The translations under genes and the position numbers were made by a program. The notes beneath the pieces were generated by a model. The model made no database searches and had not been told where the DNA came from. It saw only the letters and a program-made list of their open reading frames with translations. A stretch of DNA of 64,000 nucleotides from Paeniglutamicibacter psychrophenolicus (GTDB lineage: Bacteria > Actinomycetota > Actinomycetes > Actinomycetales > Micrococcaceae): NCBI RefSeq assembly GCF_030812255.1, contig NZ_JAUSSH010000009.1, forward strand, positions 1-64,000, read 5' to 3'. Positions 53,076 through 61,337 of this stretch are shown in pieces (the stretch's first letter is position 1; the number at the start of each line of letters is the position of its first letter).

Positions 53076-53603
53076 TCAGCCGGCCGCGGGGGATCCGGAG
53101 GCGGGGCCGGTGGCCCTGGAACCGTTGCCTGGGCCACTGGCCAGGCGCAGGTCCATCAGCGAGGTGGTGCGGTGCGGGATGAGCTCGGCCATCGACAGCG
53201 AGGTGTCCGCACGCTCGACCCCCTCGATGGCCAGGATCTGCCCGTTGACCCGGAAGAGTTCCTCGGCGCCGCCGGCGACCACGCGGGCGAGGATGTCCGC
53301 GGAGCCGGTCACCCCGTGCGCCTCGATGATCTCCGGGATCGCCTTGAGCTGCTCGACGATCTGACCCAGCAGCCGCTGCTGGAGGTGGATGTGCACGAAG
53401 CTGACCAGCCCGAAGCCGAGGGCGGCCGGGTTCACCCGTTGTTCGAAGGGCAGCAGGGCACCGTTGGATTCCAGGCGGACCAGGCGCGCCTGGACCGTGT
53501 TGCGGCTCAGCCCCAGGTCGGTGGCCAGCGCCACGGCGCTGGCCTTGGGGCGTTGGCACAGTGCGGAGAGGATCCGCAAGTCTGTCGCGTCAAGTTGTTG
53601 CAT
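53076..53603 (-). CDS. Lrp/AsnC-family transcriptional regulator
   Basis: 175 residues from ATG 53603 (MQQLDATDLRIL). The frame is open far upstream without support. N-terminal helix-turn-helix SAVALATDLGLSRNTVQARL, C-terminal RAM/ligand domain with FVHIHLQQRLLGQIVEQLKA and TGSADILARVVAGGAEELFR. Lrp-type regulators sense amino acids. Its position divergent from a 2-oxoacid dehydrogenase operon matches BkdR-like control of branched-chain oxoacid breakdown. The last ~25 residues are a Gly/Ser/Ala-rich tail. Confidence 0.88.
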   Translation of the reverse strand: MQQLDATDLRILSALCQRPKASAVALATDLGLSRNTVQARLVRLESNGALLPFEQRVNPAALGFGLVSFVHIHLQQRLLGQIVEQLKAIPEIIEAHGVTGSADILARVVAGGAEELFRVNGQILAIEGVERADTSLSMAELIPHRTTSLMDLRLASGPGNGSRATGPASGSPAAG

Positions 53604-53796
53604 AATGCGCAAGATTAGCACCCTCTCCCCGCTCCGGATAGTGCAAGTTGCCCAGTTTTTAGACCAAGGATTGTGCGCACTGCATTGAGTGAGTAGCATC
53701 ACATATAGGTGGGGCGATGAGGCCGCACCCGCAGGCACGGCACGTCCCACCGGAATGCCGGACCTGAATCCGCAATCGACGCAAAGGATGCTGACC
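53604..53796. promoter_or_regulatory. Divergent regulatory region, Lrp gene/E1alpha operon
   Basis: Several related short elements recur: TGCGCAA near 53607, GTGCAAG at 53641, the palindrome GTGCGCAC at 53673-53680 and TGCATTG just after. Such irregularly repeated half-sites are usual for Lrp-family operators. A CATATA hexamer near 53700 could be the -10 of the dehydrogenase operon. Functions are inferred. Confidence 0.45.
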
Positions 53797-54918
53797 GTGT
53801 CCATCACGTTTGACTCTTCGACCCCCGAGGGCGCCGAGGACTACCTCCAGATCCTGGCACCCGACGGCACCCGCCACCCCTGCCCCGAGCTTGACCATTG
53901 GGTGGAGGAGATCGATATCCCGGCCCTGGAAAACCTCTACATCGACATGGCCTGCATCCGCCGCCTCGACACGGAGGGCACCGCCCTGCAGCGCCAGGGC
54001 GAACTGGGACTCTGGGCACCGCTGCTCGGGCAGGAAGCCGCACAGATCGGCTCCGGCCGGGCGCTGGAACACGACGACTTCATCTTCCCCTCCTACCGCG
54101 AACACGGCGTGGCCTATTGCCGCGGCATCGACCCGCACGATTTGCTGCGCATGTGGCGCGGCGCGGCACCCAGTGGCTGGAACCCCTACGAGGTCAACAT
54201 GGCCAACCAGCAGATCGTCATCGGGGCCCAGACCCTGCATGCCGCCGGCTACGCCATGGGACTGAAATTCGACGGCTCGGCCGCCGCTGCCATCACCTAC
54301 TTCGGCGACGGGGCCACCAGCCAGGGGGATGTCAGCGAGGCGATGGTCTTCGCCGCCAGCTACCAGGCGCCGGTGGTGTTCTTCTGCCAGAACAACCACT
54401 GGGCCATCTCCGAACCGGTGACACGGCAAACCGCCGGCTACATCGCCGACCGGGCCAAGGGCTTCGGCCTGGCCACCTGGCGGGTGGACGGCAACGACGT
54501 CGTCGCCGTGCTGGCCGCCACCCGTGCGGCCCTGGCCCACGTGCGCACCGGCAGCGGCCCGGCATTCATCGAGGCCGTCACCTACCGGATGGGCGCACAC
54601 ACCACGGCGGACGACCCCACGCGCTACCGCGACGCCCTCGAACTCGAGGAATGGGCCGCGAAGGACCCGCTGGACCGGGTTGCCGCGCACCTGGACACCC
54701 TGGGTGCCGACCTGGCAGCACTAAGGGAACGGGCCAAGCAGGCCACCGACGACATGGCCGCCGGGCTGCGCGAGGCCATCACCACGATGCCCGACCCCGA
54801 GGTCGATGACCTCTTCGCCCACGTGTACAGCCATCCGCATCCCTGGCTTGAGGAACAACGCGAGAACTACGCCAACTACCTAGCCGGCTTTGCCGAGAAT
54901 GTGCAGGCCTCCAAATGA
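53797..54918 (+). CDS. 2-oxoacid dehydrogenase E1 alpha (branched-chain/pyruvate)
   Basis: 373 residues. ThDP-binding motif GDGATSQGDVSEAMVFAASY ending at NNHWAIS (about residues 170-205), with FPSYREHGVAYCRGIDPHDL before it. Decarboxylates a 2-oxoacid on thiamine diphosphate together with E1 beta. The Lrp neighbour and separate alpha/beta chains favour branched-chain oxoacids, although many databases call this type PdhA. Start chosen at GTG 53797, with AAAGGA eight bases upstream. ATG 53788 would add three residues. Overlaps E1 beta by 4 bases. Confidence 0.9.
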   Translation: MSITFDSSTPEGAEDYLQILAPDGTRHPCPELDHWVEEIDIPALENLYIDMACIRRLDTEGTALQRQGELGLWAPLLGQEAAQIGSGRALEHDDFIFPSYREHGVAYCRGIDPHDLLRMWRGAAPSGWNPYEVNMANQQIVIGAQTLHAAGYAMGLKFDGSAAAAITYFGDGATSQGDVSEAMVFAASYQAPVVFFCQNNHWAISEPVTRQTAGYIADRAKGFGLATWRVDGNDVVAVLAATRAALAHVRTGSGPAFIEAVTYRMGAHTTADDPTRYRDALELEEWAAKDPLDRVAAHLDTLGADLAALRERAKQATDDMAAGLREAITTMPDPEVDDLFAHVYSHPHPWLEEQRENYANYLAGFAENVQASK

Positions 54919-55922
54919 AAACCCTCACCTTCTCCCAGGCCCTGAACACCTCGCTGCGCGATTCCATGGAACACGATGCGAAGGTCGTGCTCATGGGCGA
55001 GGACATCGGCAAGCTCGGCGGCGTCTTCCGCATCACCGACGGGCTGCAAAAGGACTTCGGCGAGCACCGGGTCATCGACACCCCGCTGGCGGAGTCCGGC
55101 ATCGTGGGAGCAGCGATCGGGCTGGCCTTCCGCGGGTACCGCCCGGTGGTCGAGATCCAGTTCGACGGATTCGTCTACCCGGCCTTTGACCAGATCGTCT
55201 CGCAGTTGGCCAAGATGCACTTTCGCTCCCGCGGCAACGTCAAGCTCCCGGTGACCATCCGCATCCCCTTCGGCGGGGGCATCGGCTCCCCGGAGCACCA
55301 CTCCGAATCGCCCGAGGCCTACTTCGCCCACACCGCCGGCTTGCGCGTGGTCTCCCCGTCGAACCCGCAGGACGCCTACACGATGTTGCAGCAAGCCATC
55401 GCGGACGACGACCCGGTGATCTTCCTGGAGCCCAAGCGTCGCTACCACGTGCGCGGGGAGGTGGACACGGACCTGGTTCCGGAGCCCGGGTCCCTCTACC
55501 GGGCCAAGGTGGCGCGCGAGGGTGCCGACCTTACCCTGATCGCCTACGGACCGCTGGTGAAGACCGCCCTGGATGCGGCCGACGCCGCCGCGGACGAGGG
55601 CATCGACATTGAGGTCATCGACCTGCGCAGCATCGAACCGGTGGACTTCGCCACGCTGAGCACCTCGGTGCGCAAGACCGGGCGGGTGGTCATCACCCAC
55701 GAGGCCGGGAAATTCGCCGGCATCGGGGCCGAGCTTGCCGCAAGCCTCACCGAGCGCTGCTTCGACCACCTGGACCACGCCCCGGTGCGGGTCACGGGAT
55801 TCGACATCCCCTACCCGCCGGCGAAGCTGGAGAACCACCACCTGCCCGATCTTGACCGGATCCTTGACGGGGTCGACCGGGCCATGAGGCGCAATGCGCC
55901 CCTGCTGGGAGAGGACGGATGA
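54915..55922 (+). CDS. 2-oxoacid dehydrogenase E1 beta
   Basis: 335 residues, ATGA overlap with E1 alpha. Transketolase pyrimidine domain: VVLMGEDIGKLGGVFRITDG, DTPLAESGIVGAAIGLAFRG and RPVVEIQFDGFVYPAFDQI. C-terminal transketolase domain with DIEVIDLRSIEPVDFATL. It completes the heterotetrameric E1 with the previous product. The stop overlaps the E2 start as ATGA. Confidence 0.93.
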   Translation: MKTLTFSQALNTSLRDSMEHDAKVVLMGEDIGKLGGVFRITDGLQKDFGEHRVIDTPLAESGIVGAAIGLAFRGYRPVVEIQFDGFVYPAFDQIVSQLAKMHFRSRGNVKLPVTIRIPFGGGIGSPEHHSESPEAYFAHTAGLRVVSPSNPQDAYTMLQQAIADDDPVIFLEPKRRYHVRGEVDTDLVPEPGSLYRAKVAREGADLTLIAYGPLVKTALDAADAAADEGIDIEVIDLRSIEPVDFATLSTSVRKTGRVVITHEAGKFAGIGAELAASLTERCFDHLDHAPVRVTGFDIPYPPAKLENHHLPDLDRILDGVDRAMRRNAPLLGEDG

Positions 55923-57358
55923 GCAACACCATGGAGAAACTATTCAACCTGCCGGACCTCGGCGAGGGCCTGACCGAATCCGAGATCCTGTCCTGGCACG
56001 TGGCCGAGGGCGACACCGTTGCGCTGAACCAGGTGATTGCCGAGGTGGAGACGGCCAAGGCCGTCGTGGAACTTCCTTCCCCGTTTTCGGGCGTGGTGAA
56101 AAAGCTCTACGAGCCGGTGGGTGCCGTGGTGAATGTCGGCAGCCCACTGATTTCCTTTGACGTGCCGGATCACTCCGGTGCCACCGCCGGTGACCCCAAG
56201 GAACCTGCGGGGGGCGCGGCCCGGGAACCATCCGGAGGCGCGGCCCAGCGCCAGCCGACCCTGGTCGGCTATGGAGCTGCGGCGGAACCCGGAGGACGTC
56301 CGGCCCGCCGGGCACGCGTGGGCGCCACGGCGCCCGTAGCGCCGGCGCCCGTGGCCGCGGCGGCACCCGATCCGGTGCCGGCCGGCCGGGATTCACAGGC
56401 GGGTGCCCCGGTTTCCGCTGATTCCGGCCCGGGCCTGCGCCTGGTCGAGCCGCACGACCCGGCCTCGCAAGGCATTGGCTACCTGCGGGCCACCCCTCCG
56501 GTGCGCAAGCTCGCCCGGGACCACAACATCGATCTGCGTTCGCTGCGTGGCACCGGCACCAATGGCTTGATCACCCGCCAGGATGTGGTGCAAGCACTCG
56601 AGGCAACGGCGCTCACGGAGGCATTGCCGCAGGGACCCGTCCCGCCTGCAGCGGCCGCAGGGGAGACGCGCACCCCGATCAGGGGCGTGCGCAAGGCCAC
56701 CGCCGCGGCCATGGTCGCAAGCGCCTTCACCGCCCCGCACGTCACCGAGTTCCTGAGCGTGGACGTCACCGAGACCATGGCGCTGCTCGAGCGGCTGCGT
56801 GCCTCGAGGCGTTTTGCCGACGTGAAGATCACCGTGACCACCCTGGTGGCCAAGGTGGTCACCCTCGCCCTGGCCAAGCACCGCATGCTGAACTCCCATT
56901 GGGATGAGGAGCATGGCGAAATCGTCGAGTTCGGGCACGTGAACCTCGGCATCGCAGCGGCCACCGGGCGCGGGTTGATGGTCCCGGTCATCCACAACGC
57001 CCAGGACCTTGATCTGGCCCAGCTTGCCGCTGCCTCCGGGGAGTTGACCCGGGCGGCCCGCGAGGGGACGATCACCCCGGCCCAACTGGGCGGCGGGACC
57101 TTCACCATCAGCAACGTGGGTGTCTTTGGCATCGATGGCGGAACCCCGATCCTGTCGCCGGGCCAGGCCGGAATCCTGGCCGTGGGCCAGGTGCGGAAGA
57201 TGCCGTGGGAACACCTTGACGAGATCGCGCTGCGGCAAGTCATGGTGCTTTCACTGTCCTTTGACCATCGGTTGGTTGACGGCGAACAGGGCGCCAGGTT
57301 CCTCTCGGAAGTCGGAGCGATCCTTGAGGATCCGGCCCTGGTCATGGGTTTGATTTAA
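55919..57358 (+). CDS. Dihydrolipoamide acyltransferase E2
   Basis: 479 residues. One lipoyl domain at the N terminus with the lipoylated Lys in AEVETAKAVVELPSP (about residue 46), an Ala/Pro-rich linker (~80-180), a peripheral-subunit-binding domain (ATPPVRKLARDHNIDLRSLR), and a catalytic core ending in the HxxxDG motif SFDHRLVDGEQGARFL. It transfers acyl groups from E1 to CoA. No E3 gene is adjacent, so lipoamide dehydrogenase must be encoded elsewhere. A perfect hairpin follows the stop. Confidence 0.93.
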   Translation: MSNTMEKLFNLPDLGEGLTESEILSWHVAEGDTVALNQVIAEVETAKAVVELPSPFSGVVKKLYEPVGAVVNVGSPLISFDVPDHSGATAGDPKEPAGGAAREPSGGAAQRQPTLVGYGAAAEPGGRPARRARVGATAPVAPAPVAAAAPDPVPAGRDSQAGAPVSADSGPGLRLVEPHDPASQGIGYLRATPPVRKLARDHNIDLRSLRGTGTNGLITRQDVVQALEATALTEALPQGPVPPAAAAGETRTPIRGVRKATAAAMVASAFTAPHVTEFLSVDVTETMALLERLRASRRFADVKITVTTLVAKVVTLALAKHRMLNSHWDEEHGEIVEFGHVNLGIAAATGRGLMVPVIHNAQDLDLAQLAAASGELTRAAREGTITPAQLGGGTFTISNVGVFGIDGGTPILSPGQAGILAVGQVRKMPWEHLDEIALRQVMVLSLSFDHRLVDGEQGARFLSEVGAILEDPALVMGLI

Positions 57359-57361
57359 GTG

Positions 57362-57390
57362 ATGCGGACCGGGAGTCTCCCGGTCCGCAT
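57362..57390 (+). terminator. Terminator after E2 gene
   Basis: A perfect 13-bp stem (57362-57374 with 57378-57390) with a 3-base loop, directly after the stop codon. Confidence 0.8.
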
Positions 57391-57397
57391 GTGCTTG

Positions 57398-57525
57398 TTG
57401 ACAATGCACGATGTGGAATGTTGTCTGGTCATAAGTTGCAGGTTCATAAAGATTCTGCATCCGGGTAGTCGTTCATTAGTTGTTTCAGAGATTTATGAGT
57501 AGTCTCACCTATGAGTGATGAGACT
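57398..57525 (+). promoter_or_regulatory. Upstream region of peptide ABC operon with dyad
   Basis: A TTGACA hexamer (from 57398), 17-bp spacer and weak TTGTCT could be a promoter. Downstream lies the dyad AGTCTCA-N11-TGAGACT (57501-57507 with 57519-57525), about 65 bases before the binding-protein ATG, in a locally AT-richer stretch. It may be an operator. No regulator gene is adjacent. Confidence 0.45.
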
Positions 57526-57590
57526 CACCATGGTCCGGCGAGGTTGCAAAACCCGTTCCCGCCGGCCAACAAACTCGTTGAGGAGAAAGA

Positions 57591-59231
57591 ATGCGTTACA
57601 ACCGCACCTCGAAGGCACTTGTGCTTTCCGCAGCTCTGGCCCTGACACTGACTGCCTGTGGCGGCGGCGGCGGAGAAAACCCCAGCGCAAGCTCCGGTGG
57701 AGACGCGTCGAAAGTCATCACCGCGAACTCGACCGAACCGCAGAACGGACTGCTGCCGGCAAACACCAACGAAGTTGGTGGCGGACGCGTGATGGACCTG
57801 ATCTTCACCGGTTTGGTCAGCTATGACGCCACCGGCAAGCCGGTCAACGAGCTGGCCGAGTCGATCGAGACCACCGACGCCAAGAACTACACCATCAAGA
57901 TCAAGTCCGGCCAGAAGTTCACCAACGGCGAGCCCGTCACGGCCAAGTCCTTTGTGGATGCCTGGAACTTCGGTGCCGCGGCCAAGAACGCGCAGCTGAA
58001 CTCGTACTTCTTCGAATCCATCAAGGGCTACGACAAGGTCAGCGCGGAGAAATCCACCCTGGACACCATGGAAGGCCTGAAGGTCGTCGACGACACCACC
58101 TTCACCGTCGAACTCAGCCGACCGGAGTCCGACTTCCCGCTGCGCCTGGGCTACACCGCCTTCTACCCGCTGCCGGAAGCCGCCTTCAAGGATCCGAAGT
58201 CATTCGGCGAGAACCCCGCAGGCAACGGCCCGTACAAGCTGGCCGAGAACGGCTGGAAGCACAACGTCGAGCTCGACCTCGTGCCGAACGCCGACTACTC
58301 CGGCCCACGCAAGCCGGCCAACGGTGGCGTGACGTTCAAGATCTACAACTCTTTCGATGCCGCCTACACCGACCTGCTGGCCAACAACCTGGACGTGCTG
58401 GACCAGGTTCCGCCAAGCGCCCTGCAGAACTACAAGACCGACCTGGGTGACCGCTGGGTCAACCAGGCCTATGCGGGCAACGCCACCATGACGATCCCGA
58501 GCTACCTGCCGGAGTTCAAGGGCGAGGCCGGCCAGCTGCGCCGCCAGGCGATCTCCATGGCGATCGACCGCCAGCAGATCATCGACAACATCTTCTTCGG
58601 TGCCAAGCAGGTTGCCAAGGACTTCACCTCTCCGGTCCTGGACGGCTACTCGGATTCCCTTCCGGGCAACGAGGTCCTGACCTTCAACGCCGACAAGGCC
58701 AAGGAACTCTGGGCCCAGGCCGACAAGATCGATCCATGGCCGGCCGACAAGGTCTTCACCATCACCTCGAACATCGATGGCGCGGGCAACAAGGAATACA
58801 TCACGGCCATGGCCAACCAGATTTCCAACACCCTGGGAATCAAGGCCGAGCTGAACCCGATTCCGACGTTCAAGGAAATGCGTACGCTGGTCGGCGAGAA
58901 GAAGCTCACCGGCGCCTCGCGTGCCGGCTGGCAGGCCGACTACCCGTCGCTGTACAACTTCCTTGGCCCGCTGTACGGAACCGGTGCCGGATCCAACGAC
59001 GGCGACTATTCGAACCCCGCGTTCGACCAGAAGCTGGCAGACGGTCTTGCCGCCACCTCCGTCGAGGAAGGCAACAAGATCTTCAACGAGTCCCAGGAAA
59101 TCCTCCTCAAGGACCTGCCGGTCGTGCCCCTGTGGTACCAGGCAGTCCAGGGTGGTTGGAGCGAAAATGTCACCGACGTGAAGTTCGGTTGGAACGGTGT
59201 TCCGATCTACAACGCCATCACCGGCAAGTAG
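57591..59231 (+). CDS. Peptide ABC transporter substrate-binding lipoprotein
   Basis: 546 residues. Signal peptide with lipobox LTACGGGGG, so lipid-anchored outside the membrane. SBP family 5 (OppA/DppA) features: ANSTEPQNGLLPANTNEVGG, YTIKIKSGQKFTNGEPVTAK, FGENPAGNGPYKLAENGW and LRRQAISMAIDRQQIIDN. It binds oligopeptides or related solutes. GAGGAGA precedes the ATG. First gene of an operon with two permeases and a double ATPase. A hairpin after it probably lets this gene be expressed more than the rest. Confidence 0.93.
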   Translation: MRYNRTSKALVLSAALALTLTACGGGGGENPSASSGGDASKVITANSTEPQNGLLPANTNEVGGGRVMDLIFTGLVSYDATGKPVNELAESIETTDAKNYTIKIKSGQKFTNGEPVTAKSFVDAWNFGAAAKNAQLNSYFFESIKGYDKVSAEKSTLDTMEGLKVVDDTTFTVELSRPESDFPLRLGYTAFYPLPEAAFKDPKSFGENPAGNGPYKLAENGWKHNVELDLVPNADYSGPRKPANGGVTFKIYNSFDAAYTDLLANNLDVLDQVPPSALQNYKTDLGDRWVNQAYAGNATMTIPSYLPEFKGEAGQLRRQAISMAIDRQQIIDNIFFGAKQVAKDFTSPVLDGYSDSLPGNEVLTFNADKAKELWAQADKIDPWPADKVFTITSNIDGAGNKEYITAMANQISNTLGIKAELNPIPTFKEMRTLVGEKKLTGASRAGWQADYPSLYNFLGPLYGTGAGSNDGDYSNPAFDQKLADGLAATSVEEGNKIFNESQEILLKDLPVVPLWYQAVQGGWSENVTDVKFGWNGVPIYNAITGK

Positions 59232-59262
59232 CCCAGACCACCGCTTGAACTGACACGTGAGA

Positions 59263-59289
59263 AAGGGGGGCCCGACCCGGGTCCCCCTT
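59263..59289 (+). terminator. Attenuating hairpin between binding protein and permease
   Basis: AAGGGGGGCCC (59263-59273) pairs with GGGTCCCCCTT (59279-59289), one G-T pair. There is no long T-run, consistent with partial termination inside the operon. Confidence 0.7.
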
Positions 59290-59356
59290 ACTTGCGTGGA
59301 ACCGCAAGCCAACGTTCCCCATCTCCCACAAAAACTTCCTTACAAGGAGTAGTTCC

Positions 59357-59404
59357 TTGATCGACTCGATCACAACCACAACACCCACGGTGGCAGCTCC
59401 ATGA
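59357..59404 (+). CDS. Possible 15-residue leader ORF coupled to permease
   Basis: AAGGAG at 59344-59349 is spaced 7 bases from a TTG codon that opens a 15-codon frame (MIDSITTTTPTVAAP). It stops at TGA 59402-59404, overlapping the permease start as ATGA. The permease itself lacks a good ribosome-binding site. The small frame could therefore serve translational coupling, with no function for the peptide itself. Not a conserved protein that I know. Confidence 0.4.
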   Translation: MIDSITTTTPTVAAP

Positions 59405-60327
59405 TCACGTTCACCCTCAAACGGATCCTGCAGCTGATCCCGGTGTTCTTCGGGGCCACCCTGCTCGTCTATTTCCTCGTGTTTGCCACGCCGGGCGACC
59501 CCATCGCGGCATTGTCCGGCGGCAAGCCGATGAGCCCGGCCGTCGAGGCCGCCCTGCGTGCCCAGTACAACTTGGACCAACCCTTCTGGGTGCAGTACTT
59601 CCTGTACCTGAAGAACCTGGTCTCATTCGACCTCGGCCAGACCTTCTCCGGCCAGCCAGTATCCGATGTCATTGCCCGGGCCATGCCGGTGACCGCGCGC
59701 CTGGCCGTGATGGCCCTGGCAATTGAAGCCGTCTTCGGTGTCATCTTCGGCGTCTTCGCAGGGCTGAAGAAGGGCAAGATCTTCGATTCGACCGTGCTGG
59801 TCGCCTCGCTGCTGGTCATCGCCGTTCCCACCTTCGTGCTGGGCTTCGTGCTCCAGTTCGTCGTGGGCGTGAAGCTTTCCTGGGCCAAGCCAACGGTCAG
59901 TTCCGGCGCCCCCTGGGGGGATTTGATATTGCCGGCCGTGGTGCTGGGGCTTGTGTCCCTGGCCTACGTGCTGAGACTGACCCGCACCTCGATCATCGAG
60001 AACAAGAGTGCCGACTACGTGCGCACGGCAACGGCCAAGGGCCTGAGCCGCCGTCGCGTCGTGGTGGTCCACATCCTGCGCAACTCACTGATCCCCGTGG
60101 TCACCTTCCTGGGCGCCGACCTGGGTTCCTTGATGGGCGGCGCGATCGTCACCGAGGGCATCTTCAACGTCCCCGGCATCGGCAACCTGTTGTACCAAGC
60201 CATCCTGAAGGGCGAGAGCGCCACCGTGGTGGCCGTCGTCAGCGTGCTTGTGCTTGTATTTGTTATCGCCAACCTCGTCGTTGATTTGCTCTACGCGTGG
60301 CTCGACCCAAGGATCCGCCTTGTCTGA
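59401..60327 (+). CDS. Peptide ABC transporter permease (DppB/OppB type)
   Basis: 308 residues, six membrane segments. N-terminal FTLKRILQLIPVFFGATLLV is typical of OppB/DppB. The EAA loop that docks the ATPase is SADYVRTATAKGLSRRRVVV. It forms the channel with the next gene product. It overlaps that gene by 8 bases. Confidence 0.93.
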   Translation: MITFTLKRILQLIPVFFGATLLVYFLVFATPGDPIAALSGGKPMSPAVEAALRAQYNLDQPFWVQYFLYLKNLVSFDLGQTFSGQPVSDVIARAMPVTARLAVMALAIEAVFGVIFGVFAGLKKGKIFDSTVLVASLLVIAVPTFVLGFVLQFVVGVKLSWAKPTVSSGAPWGDLILPAVVLGLVSLAYVLRLTRTSIIENKSADYVRTATAKGLSRRRVVVVHILRNSLIPVVTFLGADLGSLMGGAIVTEGIFNVPGIGNLLYQAILKGESATVVAVVSVLVLVFVIANLVVDLLYAWLDPRIRLV

Positions 60328-61333
60328 GAACCCAACACCCGAAATCATTGAACCGGTCGCACCCGCACCGAAGGTACGCGCCGGAAAGATCTCCAGCCGC
60401 CACATCGAGCACTACGTGGCCCCGCTGGCGGAAACCCCGCTGCAGTCCGTGGACAAGGTCGACGAGACAGCCGAACCGCTGAGCATGTGGGCACAGGCCT
60501 GGCGTTCCCTGCGGACCCAGCCGCTGTTCATCATTTCCACGCTGCTCATCATCCTGGTGGTCCTTGTGGCGGTCTTCCCCGGGTTGTTCTCGCGGACCAG
60601 CCCGACAGTGTGTGACTTGGCCTTTGCACGCCAGGGTCCTGCGCCGGGTCACCCACTGGGATTCACCTTCCAGGGCTGCGATATCTACTCGCGCATCATC
60701 CACGGCGCACAAGCCTCGGTGCTGGTCGGCCTGTTGACGACGATCGCGGTGCTCATTATCGGCGGCACCTTCGGTGCGCTGGCCGGCTACTACGGCGGCT
60801 GGCTTGACGCCATCCTGGCTCGCCTCACCGACATCTTCTTTGCCCTGCCGCTGATCCTTGGTGCGATCATCATCATGCAGCTGCCGGCATTCAGGGATTC
60901 AAAGACCATCTGGACGGTCGTCATCACCCTGGCGATATTCGGCTGGCCGCAGATGGCCCGCATCACCCGCGGTGCGGTCATCGAAGCCAAGAACTCGGAC
61001 TACGTCATGGCATCGCGCTCACTGGGCCTGTCCAAGTTCAAGACGCTGGTCAAGCACGTGGTGCCCAACTCGCTGGCTCCGATCATCGTGATCGCCACGA
61101 TTTCGCTGGGCATCTACATCGTCGCCGAGGCGACGCTCTCGTTCCTGGGCCTGGGCCTGCCGCAAGGGGTCATGAGCTGGGGCCGCGATATCTCGGACGC
61201 GCAGATCTCCGTGCGCAACAATCCGGCAATCCTGATGTGGCCGGCACTCGCGCTGTCCATCACGGTGTTGAGCTTCATCATGCTCGGCGATGCGGTCCGC
61301 GATGCGCTCGACCCGAAATCACGCAAGGGATAG
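60320..61333 (+). CDS. Peptide ABC transporter permease (DppC/OppC type)
   Basis: 337 residues if started at TTG 60320 (MSENPTPEI). The frame is open further but lies inside the upstream permease. A ~75-residue cytoplasmic N-terminal extension precedes six membrane segments. The EAA loop is SDYVMASRSLGLSKFKTLVK. A cysteine pair in the first periplasmic-side loop (TVCDLAF and FQGCDIYS) is typical of actinobacterial OppC. Confidence 0.9.
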   Translation: MSENPTPEIIEPVAPAPKVRAGKISSRHIEHYVAPLAETPLQSVDKVDETAEPLSMWAQAWRSLRTQPLFIISTLLIILVVLVAVFPGLFSRTSPTVCDLAFARQGPAPGHPLGFTFQGCDIYSRIIHGAQASVLVGLLTTIAVLIIGGTFGALAGYYGGWLDAILARLTDIFFALPLILGAIIIMQLPAFRDSKTIWTVVITLAIFGWPQMARITRGAVIEAKNSDYVMASRSLGLSKFKTLVKHVVPNSLAPIIVIATISLGIYIVAEATLSFLGLGLPQGVMSWGRDISDAQISVRNNPAILMWPALALSITVLSFIMLGDAVRDALDPKSRKG

Positions 61334-61337
61334 CACC

